This document shows, piece after piece, positions 9,355 to 18,400 of a stretch of DNA of 64,000 nt (positions are counted from its first letter, which is position 1; the number at the start of each line of letters is the position of its first letter). The notes beneath the pieces were generated by a model that was given only the letters and a program-made list of their open reading frames with translations, did no database searches and was not told the DNA's origin. The DNA comes from CAYXDO01 sp964463485 (lineage in GTDB: Bacteria; Myxococcota; Kuafuiibacteriia; Kuafuiibacteriales; Kuafuiibacteriaceae): positions 26,399 to 90,398 of the forward strand of contig CAYXDO010000024.1 in the NCBI GenBank assembly GCA_964463485.1, in the 5' to 3' direction. The position numbers were made by a program, and so were the translations under genes.

Positions 9355-11007
9355 TCAGCGTGCGCTGAAATTCACCGAATAGGGCGTACACGACAGCGCC
9401 CCCGAGGTGTGCCGGACCTCGACCAGCACAGGGACGTCGTTCCCATAGTCATCACACACCGTGGACCCGAACGCCGAGACGTAGATGCGCGCGCGCGACC
9501 CGTTCGAAGCGCATGTCGAGCGCTCGAGGCTCGGGCAGTGTCCGATGTGCAAGCAGACCTCGGTGTCCTCGGTCAGCCCGGCGAGCTGAGCGGTGAACTC
9601 ATAGCCCGTCAGCGTGCAGCCGGCGTCGACGCTGACTTGGATCCTCGACCAGTCCGAATCTCCCTCTTGCTCTAGGATCGCGTCGTTCCACGTCCGACTC
9701 TCGTTGCCACCGAAGCCGAGCGCGATGGGCGTGCGAACGACGGCTCCAGCGCACTGTCCGTTCGCTGGCTCCGTCGGATCGGTCGTGGGTGCGGTACACA
9801 TTTCGACGGAGTCTCCGCTGCCCGTGAGTGGAACTTGGGCGGGCGTGGCCCGCGCGCCGTCGTCGTGCGGGATGAGGAGCGTCGCGGTGTATGCGGAGCC
9901 TGCCGTCGGCGTGAGCTCGACCTCGAGGGCGAGGGAGCTCATCGCGGCAATGGCCACTGCCGATGACGTGCCCACGAGCGCGAAGACGCCGGGGTTCATC
10001 GAGATCGAGCGCGCGCCTACGTGGAGTGTGCTTCCGCCGTCGTTGAACAGAGTGATCGTCGTGCGACGAGAAGCGCCAATGGCCACCGGGCCGAAGTCTA
10101 CGCGTTCTGGGACGATCCGGAGCTTCGGTGGATCGAGCGCCTCGCTGCTCGCTCTCAGCGGGATCTCGAGCGTGGGTTTGGCAAGGTCGGAGCTCTCGAT
10201 GAGGATGACGTCGTCGACGAGCTCCCCTCGGACAGCGGGAGTGAAAGTCACGGACAATTCGACCGACCGAACAGCCGCTCTCTGGCTGCTGGGGCCGAGA
10301 ACGGGGAGGGCGACTCCGTCGGGTTCGGGGTTGGGCGTCGCAGAGAGCTGAGCTCCGGGAGTCTGATCCCGTAGTCGAACCGAAGTCACGACCAGGGGGC
10401 GAGTTCCGGCGGCGAGATTGACGACATGAAAAGTCTCGGACTTGGCGGTGCCGTAGGGGACGAGGCCCAAATCGAGCAAGGCGAGGGTCGTGCGGACACC
10501 TCCAGAGGTCGCAGCCTCTGCGTCCGCGATGGCCAGATCGGGGACCGCCGCGATCCGAACTCCGCCGTTGATCGGGTGGAGGATCGGGACATCGAGCACC
10601 GGGCTCATCGCGTCGTTCGACTCGACTCTCACGAAGCCTTCGTCCGCAGCGGCGTCGCGCGGGGCGTGGATGATTTTGGCAAGGAGCTTTTGGCCGACCG
10701 CGAGCGTGATCGGGAGAGTGTCATCGACGGTGACACCGAGGTCCATCGACGCGGGCTCGCCCTCGCGCGGCACGTAGCTCGCGCGGATCACTTCCAGGGG
10801 TGCGGATCCGGCGCTGATGATCGTGAGCTCATGCTCGGCGCTGGTGCCGACCGGAGTGTCGGCGAGGGTCACGACTTCGGGATCGGTGCGAATCTTCGGT
10901 GTGAGCTGCGCGAGCTCTTCGTCGCCGCAGCCTGCGGCGAGCAGGGCGCCGAGGACGGATGAGCGGAGGGCGCGCCGGGCATCGATCCCGGCTGCTTCGA
11001 AGGCCAT
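9355..11007 (-). CDS. Lipoprotein with ASH/Hydin-type Ig-like domains
   Basis: A 550-aa protein. The N-terminus has Arg residues, a hydrophobic segment and the lipobox-like AAGC at about residue 27. At least two or three Ig-like modules of the ASPM-SPD2-Hydin (choice-of-anchor) kind follow, for instance 'VDFGPVAIGASRRTTITLFNDGGSTLHV', where the 'xFGxVxxGxxxxxxxxxxNxGxxxL' pattern is typical. The last ~130 residues form a Cys-containing beta domain (TEPANGQCAGA ... EQEGDSDWSRIQV ... GHCPSLERSTC), reminiscent of pre-peptidase C-terminal domains. A surface or periplasmic structural/adhesive role is likely. It lies in the same direction as the TPR lipoprotein but 102 bp away, so co-transcription is possible, not shown. 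Confidence 0.82.
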   Translation of the reverse strand: MAFEAAGIDARRALRSSVLGALLAAGCGDEELAQLTPKIRTDPEVVTLADTPVGTSAEHELTIISAGSAPLEVIRASYVPREGEPASMDLGVTVDDTLPITLAVGQKLLAKIIHAPRDAAADEGFVRVESNDAMSPVLDVPILHPINGGVRIAAVPDLAIADAEAATSGGVRTTLALLDLGLVPYGTAKSETFHVVNLAAGTRPLVVTSVRLRDQTPGAQLSATPNPEPDGVALPVLGPSSQRAAVRSVELSVTFTPAVRGELVDDVILIESSDLAKPTLEIPLRASSEALDPPKLRIVPERVDFGPVAIGASRRTTITLFNDGGSTLHVGARSISMNPGVFALVGTSSAVAIAAMSSLALEVELTPTAGSAYTATLLIPHDDGARATPAQVPLTGSGDSVEMCTAPTTDPTEPANGQCAGAVVRTPIALGFGGNESRTWNDAILEQEGDSDWSRIQVSVDAGCTLTGYEFTAQLAGLTEDTEVCLHIGHCPSLERSTCASNGSRARIYVSAFGSTVCDDYGNDVPVLVEVRHTSGALSCTPYSVNFSAR

Positions 11008-11018
11008 GATGTTCTTTA

Positions 11019-11909
11019 CTATCGAGTGAACCGGCGGCGGTAGTCTTTAGGCTTTTCGGAGGTGAAGGCTTCGAAGGCCCGCGAGAAGGCCGCGGCACTC
11101 TCGAACCCGACGGCCCGGGCGGCGGCCTCGATCCGAGCGTGTTTGATCGAGAGGAGCTCCATGGCTCGGATCATGCGCGCGTCGTGAAGGTACTTTCTCC
11201 ACGTCGTGCCGGTCTCGTCTTGAAATCGCCGTGCCAGGGATCGGGTGGACAGCCCCGCGCCGCGCGCGGCCTCCTCGATCGTCGGCTGATTGCCGAGGTT
11301 CTCGAGCGTGTAACTCATGGCCCTCGCCAGATCCTCACTCCTAGGAGTCGGAAGTCGCAGCGGGAGTGTGGAGCGGACCCACTCGGAGGTCAGTCCGGCG
11401 ATCAACTCGAACGTCGCGTTGGAGAGCTCGCAGGCGTGGGCGCCCGCCGGAAAGCGCAGCGCGTGATCGAAGAGCTCCTGCGCGAGCATGCTGGGCGCAA
11501 ACACACAGCAGTCGTGTTGCGGCACGTCGCCGTTGAAGCTCTGTTTGGGGAGCACGACCTTTTTGGCTTCGAAGTCGGAGCAATAAGTGAATCGATGACG
11601 AGCTCCATCGCGCAACCACGCGGCGCGCCTGGGCGGCAAGAACCAGCGCGCGCCGTCGACTTCCAGGTGGAGCACTCCGCTCGTCAAAAAAACGATCTGG
11701 TGTCCGTCCGAGGTCGTCCAGGCTGAGTCCGTCGCGGCTCCGCGCTTCTCGATTTCTGCGTAGGGCGCCAAGCTCCTCACGGATCGAAGGTGACCATCGA
11801 CACGTTGAGGATCGATCGGGCTGCGATCGGATCCGTCGATGCGGATCGATCCAGCATATCGGGGGGGCTGAGCTTCCGCGACGTGCAAGCCGCGAGTGGG
11901 TACGTCCAC
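11019..11909 (-). CDS. AraC-family transcriptional regulator
   Basis: Up to 296 aa. The C-terminal ~100 residues form the two-HTH AraC/XylS DNA-binding domain: 'TIEEAARGAGLSTRSLARRFQDETGTTWRKYLHDARMIRAMELL' and 'ARIEAAARAVGFESAAAFSRAFEAFTSEKPKDYRRRF'. The N-terminal half has the cupin-like effector pocket ('GHQIVFLTSGVLHLEVDG', 'LPPRRAAWLRDGARHRF') typical of the AraC_binding/cupin_6 group. The frame is open from a GTG at 11909, but homology begins near an alternative GTG at 11780, which I consider the more likely start. It lies 11 bp downstream-facing of the Hydin-like lipoprotein gene; the region beyond its start (11910-12113) carries an inverted repeat that could be its operator. Confidence 0.88.
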   Translation of the reverse strand: MDVPTRGLHVAEAQPPRYAGSIRIDGSDRSPIDPQRVDGHLRSVRSLAPYAEIEKRGAATDSAWTTSDGHQIVFLTSGVLHLEVDGARWFLPPRRAAWLRDGARHRFTYCSDFEAKKVVLPKQSFNGDVPQHDCCVFAPSMLAQELFDHALRFPAGAHACELSNATFELIAGLTSEWVRSTLPLRLPTPRSEDLARAMSYTLENLGNQPTIEEAARGAGLSTRSLARRFQDETGTTWRKYLHDARMIRAMELLSIKHARIEAAARAVGFESAAAFSRAFEAFTSEKPKDYRRRFTR

Positions 11910-12003
11910 GCCGAGGATGCTAGGGCAGCCAGCCGAGACTTGCTACCGACTCGTGTGCAGGCTGATGTGCCGACCGACGGTCCACGTGGATTGACTGAAC
12001 ACA

Positions 12004-12042
12004 CGTACACTGATTTGGAGATAATCTGAACGTTCGTGTACG
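12004..12042. promoter_or_regulatory. Inverted repeat, possible operator
   Basis: cgtacac (12004-12010) and gtgtacg (12036-12042) form a perfect 7-bp inverted repeat with a 25-base spacer. It sits in the gap between the AraC-type regulator start and the convergent end of the solute-binding protein gene. It is short enough to be chance; an autoregulatory site is only a guess. Confidence 0.25.
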
Positions 12043-12113
12043 GATTCGCGTACTCAGTGTGTCGACGTTTCAGTTGACTTCCCGGAAGGCCTTCGTTCGC
12101 GATGACTTCGTTT

Positions 12114-13103
12114 TCACTTCTTGCATTTTGCGGCGAGGCTCAGCACTTCGTCGAAGCTCTCCGCTGGCACGACTTCGCCTCGAACGACTGGGTAGCCCAA
12201 CTTTGCCGCTTCGCGCCACTCCTCGATCTCCGCCGGGGAGGGTTCGTGGACGACGAGGCCGTGCTCGACCATCGCGGTGACTGCTTTGTCGCTCATCTCC
12301 CTGATGGTCTTTCGGAGCTCAGCGCCCTTGACGCGGGAGATATCGAGGAGCTTTGCGCGGAGCTCGGCGTCGATGCCTTCCCAGACCTTCTTGTCCACCA
12401 CGGTGGCGCCGTTCAGGGCGACCCAGTTGATTTTGACCATGTGCTTGGCGAGGCCGAACCACTGGGAAGAGAGCGCGTAGATCGCGGAGGTTCCGAAGGC
12501 GTTGACCATGTCGGTCTGCAGCGCGGCGAGCACGTCGGTGGAGGAGAGCGGAACGACGTTGAATTGGGCAGTGCGCCACGCCTTCTCGGACTCCGCGTCC
12601 CCTGCCCAGACGAAGTATTTCAGCTTTCGATAGTCGTTCGCTGTCTTGGCAGGGGCCTTTGAGAATTGATACACCCACCCAGCGTCCCCCCAATTCAACA
12701 CCACGAAGCCTCGCTCTGAAATCGACTGCTCGATCTTGGGACCGACCATGTCCCTGACGCAGTCGAGCTGCTCCCAACTTTCGAACAACATGGGCACCTG
12801 GAGCATCAGCGGGAGCCTCGAGATTTCGCCGAGGCCTATTCCGGTGATCATGGCAGCTTGAAGCTGACCGATCCGCATCTTCCGAACCATGTCGGTTTCG
12901 TTCCCGACCCTCCCGTCCGGGTAGATCTTCAGCTCGACCGTGCCTGCCGACGCGGCGCTCCATTGCTGAGCCATGTCGAGCAGCGCCTTGTGCCAAGGAG
13001 ACCCGGTAGGCGCCAGCGTGCCCAGCTTGACCGTCTTGGCTTGCGCGCGAGCGGAGAGACCGAGGGCGCAGACCAAACCGAGGATGAGTAGGGACTTCTT
13101 CAT
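12114..13103 (-). CDS. TRAP-type solute-binding protein (DctP family)
   Basis: I take the ATG at 13103 as start (MKKSLLILGLVCALG, a clear Sec signal ending about ARAQA), although the frame opens at 13163. The mature part begins 'KTVKLGTLAPTGSPWHKALLDMAQQWSAAS', the standard opening of DctP-family periplasmic binding proteins, and includes 'VELKIYPDGRVGNETDMVRKMRIGQLQAAMIT' and 'FVWAGDAESEKAWRT'. Length (329 aa) is normal. TRAP binding proteins deliver organic acids to DctQ/DctM membrane partners; no such permease genes lie nearby, so this is an orphan. It lies 63 bp after the adenosyltransferase gene in the same direction and may be in the same operon. Substrate cannot be told. Confidence 0.88.
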   Translation of the reverse strand: MKKSLLILGLVCALGLSARAQAKTVKLGTLAPTGSPWHKALLDMAQQWSAASAGTVELKIYPDGRVGNETDMVRKMRIGQLQAAMITGIGLGEISRLPLMLQVPMLFESWEQLDCVRDMVGPKIEQSISERGFVVLNWGDAGWVYQFSKAPAKTANDYRKLKYFVWAGDAESEKAWRTAQFNVVPLSSTDVLAALQTDMVNAFGTSAIYALSSQWFGLAKHMVKINWVALNGATVVDKKVWEGIDAELRAKLLDISRVKGAELRKTIREMSDKAVTAMVEHGLVVHEPSPAEIEEWREAAKLGYPVVRGEVVPAESFDEVLSLAAKCKK

Positions 13104-13166
13104 CGATGCACCAGCCAAACCCAGAATCCTGCATGGACGGGGCCAGCGCTCGCGTCGACTCAATCG

Positions 13167-13772
13167 TCAGCGTCGATCACCAGGACGCCACAAGACCTCC
13201 TCCACGCCCGCATCCTTTGCAGCCTTGCGACTCATGACGAAGAGCCAGTCGCTGAGACGGTTGAGATACACGAGGGTTTCATGGCGCTCACCGCCCGCCG
13301 AGCCAAAGGGTAATCTCATCGCGGTCGAGAGAGTGACGAGCGCGCGCTCGGCGCGACGGCACACCGTTCTTGCGAGGTGAAAGAGCGCGACCGCCATGGC
13401 TCCGCGTGGGAGCACGAACGACCGGAGCGTGGGGAGCTCGGCGTTGACTTCGTCGAGCTCGTGCTCGAGCCGGTCGATGTCGGAGCTCGAGACCAAGGAC
13501 TGCTGAGGGTGTCGGTCCTGCGGCAGCACCGCGAGCTCTCCGCCGAGATCGAAGATCTCGTTCTGAACGCGGGAGAGCCGAGCGACGAGTTGCTGGTCCG
13601 TTTGGTCGTCGCGCAGTCGCTCGATCAACACTCCGAGCACCGCGTTCAACTCGTCCAGAGCGCCGTAAGCCTCGATCCGCGGATCGTCCTTGGAAACTTC
13701 TTGCCCGCCAGCGAGCCTCGTAGTGCCCGAGTCACCGACCTTCGTCGTGACCCGGTTGATGACGATCGTCAT
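13167..13772 (-). CDS. Cob(I)alamin adenosyltransferase, PduO type
   Basis: A 201-aa cytoplasmic enzyme that transfers the 5'-deoxyadenosyl group of ATP to cob(I)alamin to make adenosylcobalamin. It shows the N-terminal P-loop-like motif 'TKVGDSGTTRLAGG', then 'KDDPRIEAYGALDELNAVLG', the helix 'FVLPRGAMAVALFHLARTVCRRAER' and the C-terminal 'YLNRLSDWLFVMSRKAA', all diagnostic of the PduO/MMAB family. Start codon overlaps the stop of the upstream M20 peptidase (ATGA). No other cobalamin biosynthesis gene or cobalamin riboswitch was seen in the window. Adenosylcobalamin would serve enzymes such as methylmalonyl-CoA mutase encoded elsewhere. Confidence 0.93.
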   Translation of the reverse strand: MTIVINRVTTKVGDSGTTRLAGGQEVSKDDPRIEAYGALDELNAVLGVLIERLRDDQTDQQLVARLSRVQNEIFDLGGELAVLPQDRHPQQSLVSSSDIDRLEHELDEVNAELPTLRSFVLPRGAMAVALFHLARTVCRRAERALVTLSTAMRLPFGSAGGERHETLVYLNRLSDWLFVMSRKAAKDAGVEEVLWRPGDRR

Positions 13773-14848
13773 GCCCTCGGCGTAGCGCGGGCTCCCGCTT
13801 GGAGCAAGCGCTCGCCGAGTCTCTCGTAGAGGTCCACGGCCGCGAGCAGCTCGTCCTTCCCGATGGACTCATGATCCGTATGTGCGTCGTGAATCGAGCC
13901 CGGACCCACCAAGAGAGTCGTCCCGATCGCCGACAAGTAAGGGACGTCGGATCCAAAACTCACCGGCTCACCCTGAAAACCCAGCGGGACGTGGATTCGA
14001 CGTGGCTCCGCGCACGTGTGGATCTCGATCTCGACGCCTGGTCCGAGCGCCGCGCGAGCTCGCTCCAACACTTTTTCGGAGGCCGTCGCGAGCCGAATCA
14101 TGATCTCGGCCCGAGCGGCCGGAGCAATCACGTTCATCGCCGCTCCGCCCTCTACGAGCCCGACGTTGACGGTGGTGGCACCAAACTCGGGTTCCCCCGG
14201 CATGACTTCCTCGATCAGTCGCGCGAGCCCTCGAACGATCTCGTGGACGGCAGAGTGCCCCCGCTCCGGGTACGCGCTGTGACCGGCCACGCCCTTCGCC
14301 GTCGCTCGAAACCCGAGCACACCTTTCATCGCGGAGGCAGGGATGAGTCGGGTGGGCTCTCCGTCGATGAGATAGCGAGCTTTTGGCAGGAGCTCTGGGG
14401 CGCGCTTGGCGCCTATGGAATTCGTCTCTTCGCCAACGACTGCCAGCAGCCCTACGCGCTCGAAGCCGCGCGCTCTGAGCCGCTCGATGGCGACCCATTC
14501 CGCGGCGAGGATTCCTTTGGCGTCACACGAGCCGCGCCCAAAGAGCCGCCCGTCCCGTTCGGTGAGCGGGAAAAACGGAGGAACTGTGTCGACGTGGGTG
14601 GTGACGATGAGGTCTGGTGGTCCCGACTCGTCGGAGAGTGCGAGGACGTTCATGCGATCCTCGCGGATACTCGGGTCGCCGCCCGGGATTGGTTGAGTGG
14701 TGACGATCCAGCCGTTCTGTTTCAACCGCTCGGCGATGAGTGCGGACACGTGGCCTTCGCGTCCGGTCGTCGAATCGATCGAGATCAGTTCTTTGGCGAG
14801 CTCGACGACGTCCATCGGCGAAGCTTGATCGTTCGCGAGGCCGACCAC
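13769..14848 (-). CDS. M20 family metallopeptidase/deacylase (ArgE/DapE/ACY1-like)
   Basis: A di-zinc hydrolase acting on N-acyl amino acids or small peptides. Metal and catalytic motifs are present: 'VTTHVDTVPPFF' (His ligand and catalytic-assist Asp), 'GRGSCDAKGILAA' (bridging Asp), 'VVGEETNSIGA' (general-base Glu and ligand Glu) and a C-terminal 'GSIHDAHTDHESI' His. The lid/dimerisation domain sits around residues 170-280. The frame starts at GTG 14848; an ATG at 14815 (MDVVELAKEL) is an equally good start and matches where the family begins. It is the first gene of a minus-strand set with the adenosyltransferase. Exact substrate is not predictable. Confidence 0.9.
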   Translation of the reverse strand: MVGLANDQASPMDVVELAKELISIDSTTGREGHVSALIAERLKQNGWIVTTQPIPGGDPSIREDRMNVLALSDESGPPDLIVTTHVDTVPPFFPLTERDGRLFGRGSCDAKGILAAEWVAIERLRARGFERVGLLAVVGEETNSIGAKRAPELLPKARYLIDGEPTRLIPASAMKGVLGFRATAKGVAGHSAYPERGHSAVHEIVRGLARLIEEVMPGEPEFGATTVNVGLVEGGAAMNVIAPAARAEIMIRLATASEKVLERARAALGPGVEIEIHTCAEPRRIHVPLGFQGEPVSFGSDVPYLSAIGTTLLVGPGSIHDAHTDHESIGKDELLAAVDLYERLGERLLQAGARATPRA

Positions 14849-14909
14849 AAGGGGCTCGGGGGCACATCTCCTTGTCCTCCAGATTCGCGAGGACTATACG
14901 CGTCGCACC

Positions 14910-15488
14910 TTGAGGTGCTCGCGCGGTCTAGCGGTTGTGTGTGGAGGGGTGATCGCGTCGGTGTCCCTTCTTGGCTGCATCACGGTGTCGCTGAGCGTGG
15001 CGACGCCGACCGCGCTCGAGCGACAGCTCCTCGGTGAGTATGAAGAGCTCGATCGGGATCTGGTGCTTTCGTCGAGCGTCCGCGGGAGCCCCGCGCCGGG
15101 GACGCTCGCCGACGCGAAGGCGCGGGCCGTTCGCGCGCGGGCCCTCCAGCGTTTCAACGCGGACGACCTCGCGGAGCTCGAGCAGGCCGGATGTATCGCG
15201 GAGACTTTACGCGGAGAGGTCGTGGAGCGAGACTGTACCTTCGTCGTCGACAACGGCGATGCGGCGCGAAGAAGGCGTGCTCGCGTCGTGACTGAGGAGA
15301 ACTCGTCGCGCTCGGAGATTCTAGCGTGGGCGGCGTTCGCCGCTGCCCGGAGCGCCGGACGGGCCAGCGCGACGCCAGAAGAGCTCGAAGAGCTTCGCCA
15401 CACCTACGCTCGGTTGCTTCGAGACTCAGCGCGGCCGGGCGTGCTGTTCGAGACCGAGAGAGGTGTGTTCGGCGAGGCCTCTCGATGA
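14910..15488 (+). CDS. Small lipoprotein coupled to the giant CHAT lipoprotein
   Basis: A 192-aa protein with a lipoprotein signal (basic MRCSRG, hydrophobic core, lipobox LLGC near residue 23). The mature part is helical and charged ('PTALERQLLGEYEELDRDLVLSSSVRG', 'AKARAVRARALQRFNADDLAELEQAGC'), with two further cysteines at the ends of 'EQAGCIAE' and 'VERDCTF'. No named family recognised with certainty. Its stop overlaps the ATG of the 2747-aa lipoprotein by four bases, so the two are almost certainly made together, and it is a good candidate for an accessory or partner of that protein. It diverges from the M20 peptidase gene. Confidence 0.82.
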   Translation: MRCSRGLAVVCGGVIASVSLLGCITVSLSVATPTALERQLLGEYEELDRDLVLSSSVRGSPAPGTLADAKARAVRARALQRFNADDLAELEQAGCIAETLRGEVVERDCTFVVDNGDAARRRRARVVTEENSSRSEILAWAAFAAARSAGRASATPEELEELRHTYARLLRDSARPGVLFETERGVFGEASR

Positions 15489-18400
15489 GTGGTGCCCGCG
15501 AGTTGGAATCTTCGAACACGAGCCCGGGCACGAGCTCTTGCACGAATACGGAGCTCCAGAGCTTTCGCCACCGCACGAACGGATGGACGCTGAACGTCAT
15601 TCGATCTCTGTACCTGCTGCTCATCGGCGGCTGCGCGATCTTCCGCTCTGACGTCCCTTACGTACCCTCGGAGCCCCCCGAGGGCGGTGCGGGCATTCGT
15701 CGTCCGGAAGATGTCGCATTCTTCCCTGGCGACGAGCTCACTCCCAGTACGAGCAGAGACGGAAGGTACGTGGCCTTCGTGAGCTCCGAGACCGGCAACC
15801 TCGATGTGTGGGTCCGTGACTTTCGAACCGATGCGACCTTCCCCATCACCGACGACCCTGGTGACGACTACGATCCGGCCTTTTCGCCGGACGGGATGAC
15901 CGTCGCTTTTACATCTCGCCGCCACGATGCAAAGGGAGATTTGTTTCTCGGATCGGTGGAGGGGGGCGCGGAAAGACTCACCGATGACGCCGCGGCCGAA
16001 CGGCAACCCATCTACTCTCCTGATGGACGTCGGATCTACTACACGCGATCGACTCCGCTCGGCCTCGAGATGATCGCCGAGCTCGACCTCGAGTCTCGCA
16101 CGACTCGCACCGTCTCTCCGACACCTGGCTTCGATCCAGCGCCTTCGGACGACGGCCGATTCCTGGTGTACACCGCGCCGTCGGGCACAGGGGGACGTAC
16201 CCATCCTCACCTCGTGCTCCTCGAGCTCGCCAGCGGTTCGACCCGGGCTATCACGCGCGGCGATGACCCCGCGGGATTCGCGCGCTTTTCGGATCGTCCG
16301 AGGAAGGCTGGGTACCTTTCGTTGGTGTACGTACGATTCGCCGATGACGACGACGAGAGCGGCGAAACCGACGCGAAGGACCAGGCCAGCCTGTGGCGGA
16401 TCGAGCTCGACCCAGCTGACCCGAGCTCGGCGAGTCAGCCGGAGCCGCTGACGGCGGGCAACGGCGACGAGTTGTTTCCGGACCCGCGGGGTGCCTGGCT
16501 TTATTTCACGGCGACGACCGAGCTCGGCCAAAACGTGGTGCGTCTTCCGATCGAGGGGATGTTTCCGGCGCTCGCCGATCCTGCGGGTTACGTCGAGCTT
16601 GGGCGCTCACTCACGAATCGGCGTGAGGCTTGGTTTGCGACGCGAGTAGCCCTGGCACGTACGAAGCCCAAGGAGCTCACTCATGCTCGGGCTCTGCTCG
16701 ACGCGGCCAATCTGCTCTTGGAGCAGAAGAGGCTTCGTTTGGCTCGCGCAGCTTTTTCCGAGCTCGTCGAGTCGACGGAGGGCGTGCCTCCTGAGTCGAA
16801 GATCGGAACGTTGGGCGGAATTGCGAGGGTCGAGACGGCCAGCCTCGACCGTCAGCTCGAGCTTCTGGAGGCCAAGACCTCGCGGCAGCGCGAGCGCGCT
16901 TCGCGTCGAGTCGAGGGTGCGCTCGACGAGATCACGCGAAGGTACGCATCCGCTCGACGGGTCGTAGCTCGCGTCGATCTCGAGCGAGCGGAGGTGCTCG
17001 TCGATCGCGGACTGCGAAGCAGGGCGATCGAAGCCTTCGACGAAGTCGCTCGGGAGCACGCGGACGTGCCGTACTCGGCGGCTCGAGCGATGATTCGTCG
17101 GACCGAGCTCTTGGCCGCGGCGTTCGATCCAGAGACTCTCGGGCTCGCTTACGAGCGCGTGATCGAGAAGTTTCCGGGTGAGCGGCAGTGGGTTCAGCGG
17201 GCTGCCGAGCGGCTGGTCGAGGTGTCGATGGAAGCCGAGAGGAGGCTTCTAGAGCCTCAGACGGACACGCTGCGCAGGGTCGCCATGCGTTCACGCAGCT
17301 CCATCGTACGATCGGTGGTTCGGCGAAGAATCGCCGCGTCTTTCGAGCGAGACGGGCGGCTTGACGAGGCGTGTGCGGAGCTCCGGTCACTCGCGGCCGA
17401 AGCCGCGGCGGCTGAGGATCGGGCGAGCGCCTCGGCGGCGTTGTTGGAGCTCGCCCGTCTCGAGGAGTCACTCGGAGCGTTCGATCGCGCCAACGACGTT
17501 TATCGAGGCTTGCTCGATGGGTACGCCGATCTCCCAGGTGTCACAGATCTCGCGCGCTCCGCGATCACTCGAGTGAACACGTCGAAGGCGACGCTCGAGG
17601 AGCGCCGTGGGGCCAAGGAGGCTGCGAGGGAGTCTTTCAAGACGGTTCTGGCCAACGACTTCAACCAGGTGCGTGCCCACCGGAGATATGTCGCACTCTC
17701 GGCGATGACCGGCCACGCCGAAGAGGTGCTCGAGGAGACTCGGCAAGTGGCTGCGACCAGAGATCGGTCTCCGGTGGCGCACCTGGCCTACGCCATCGCG
17801 CTGACTTGGCAGTCCCCGCCTGCCTTGGACGAGGCCCTCGACGAGGCCGAGACTGCGCTCGCCATCAACCCGCAGTTCGTGGGCGCGTACATCGCGCGCG
17901 GCTGGATTCAGGAGATGATGGACCTCGACGATTCCTCTGGGGATCACTTGGAGCGAGCGATCGAGGACTATCAAGTCGCGGCCAGACTGAATCCCGAGGC
18001 CAGCGACAGAGTGACCGAGGCGGAGATTCTGCTCGATCTGTCGAATGCGCGCTGGAGGCTGGCTTCGAAGACGCACGACGCGACCAATTTCCGTTCAGCG
18101 TTTCAGGACTACATGGAGCGGCTTCGGGCTCGGGTGCCATTCGAGACGCCGGAGTCGGAGCTCGTCTTTCTGGAGCGTCTTGGTCGCGCAGCGATTTGGG
18201 ACGGTGAGTTTGCGGTGAGCGCGATGGCGACCCGAGAGGCGCTCCGGCTCGCCGACGACACGGGACGGGTGGACCGAATGGCGCAGCTCTACGGCAACCT
18301 CGCGCTCGCGTACTCGCAGGCAGGCGAAGACGAGTATGCCGGTGAGGCATTCGAGCACTTCGCGCAGGAGCTCGAGCGGCTGAAGCAAAACGACCGCTTG

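Noticed and set aside
13773..14909. Possible cobalamin riboswitch near the adenosyltransferase
   Set aside because: No B12-box or matching conserved core was found; the upstream region is coding (M20 peptidase).
15404..16531. 375-aa open frame antisense to the start of the giant lipoprotein
   Set aside because: Shadow frame of high-GC coding DNA; the plus strand has clear TolB-like repeats here.
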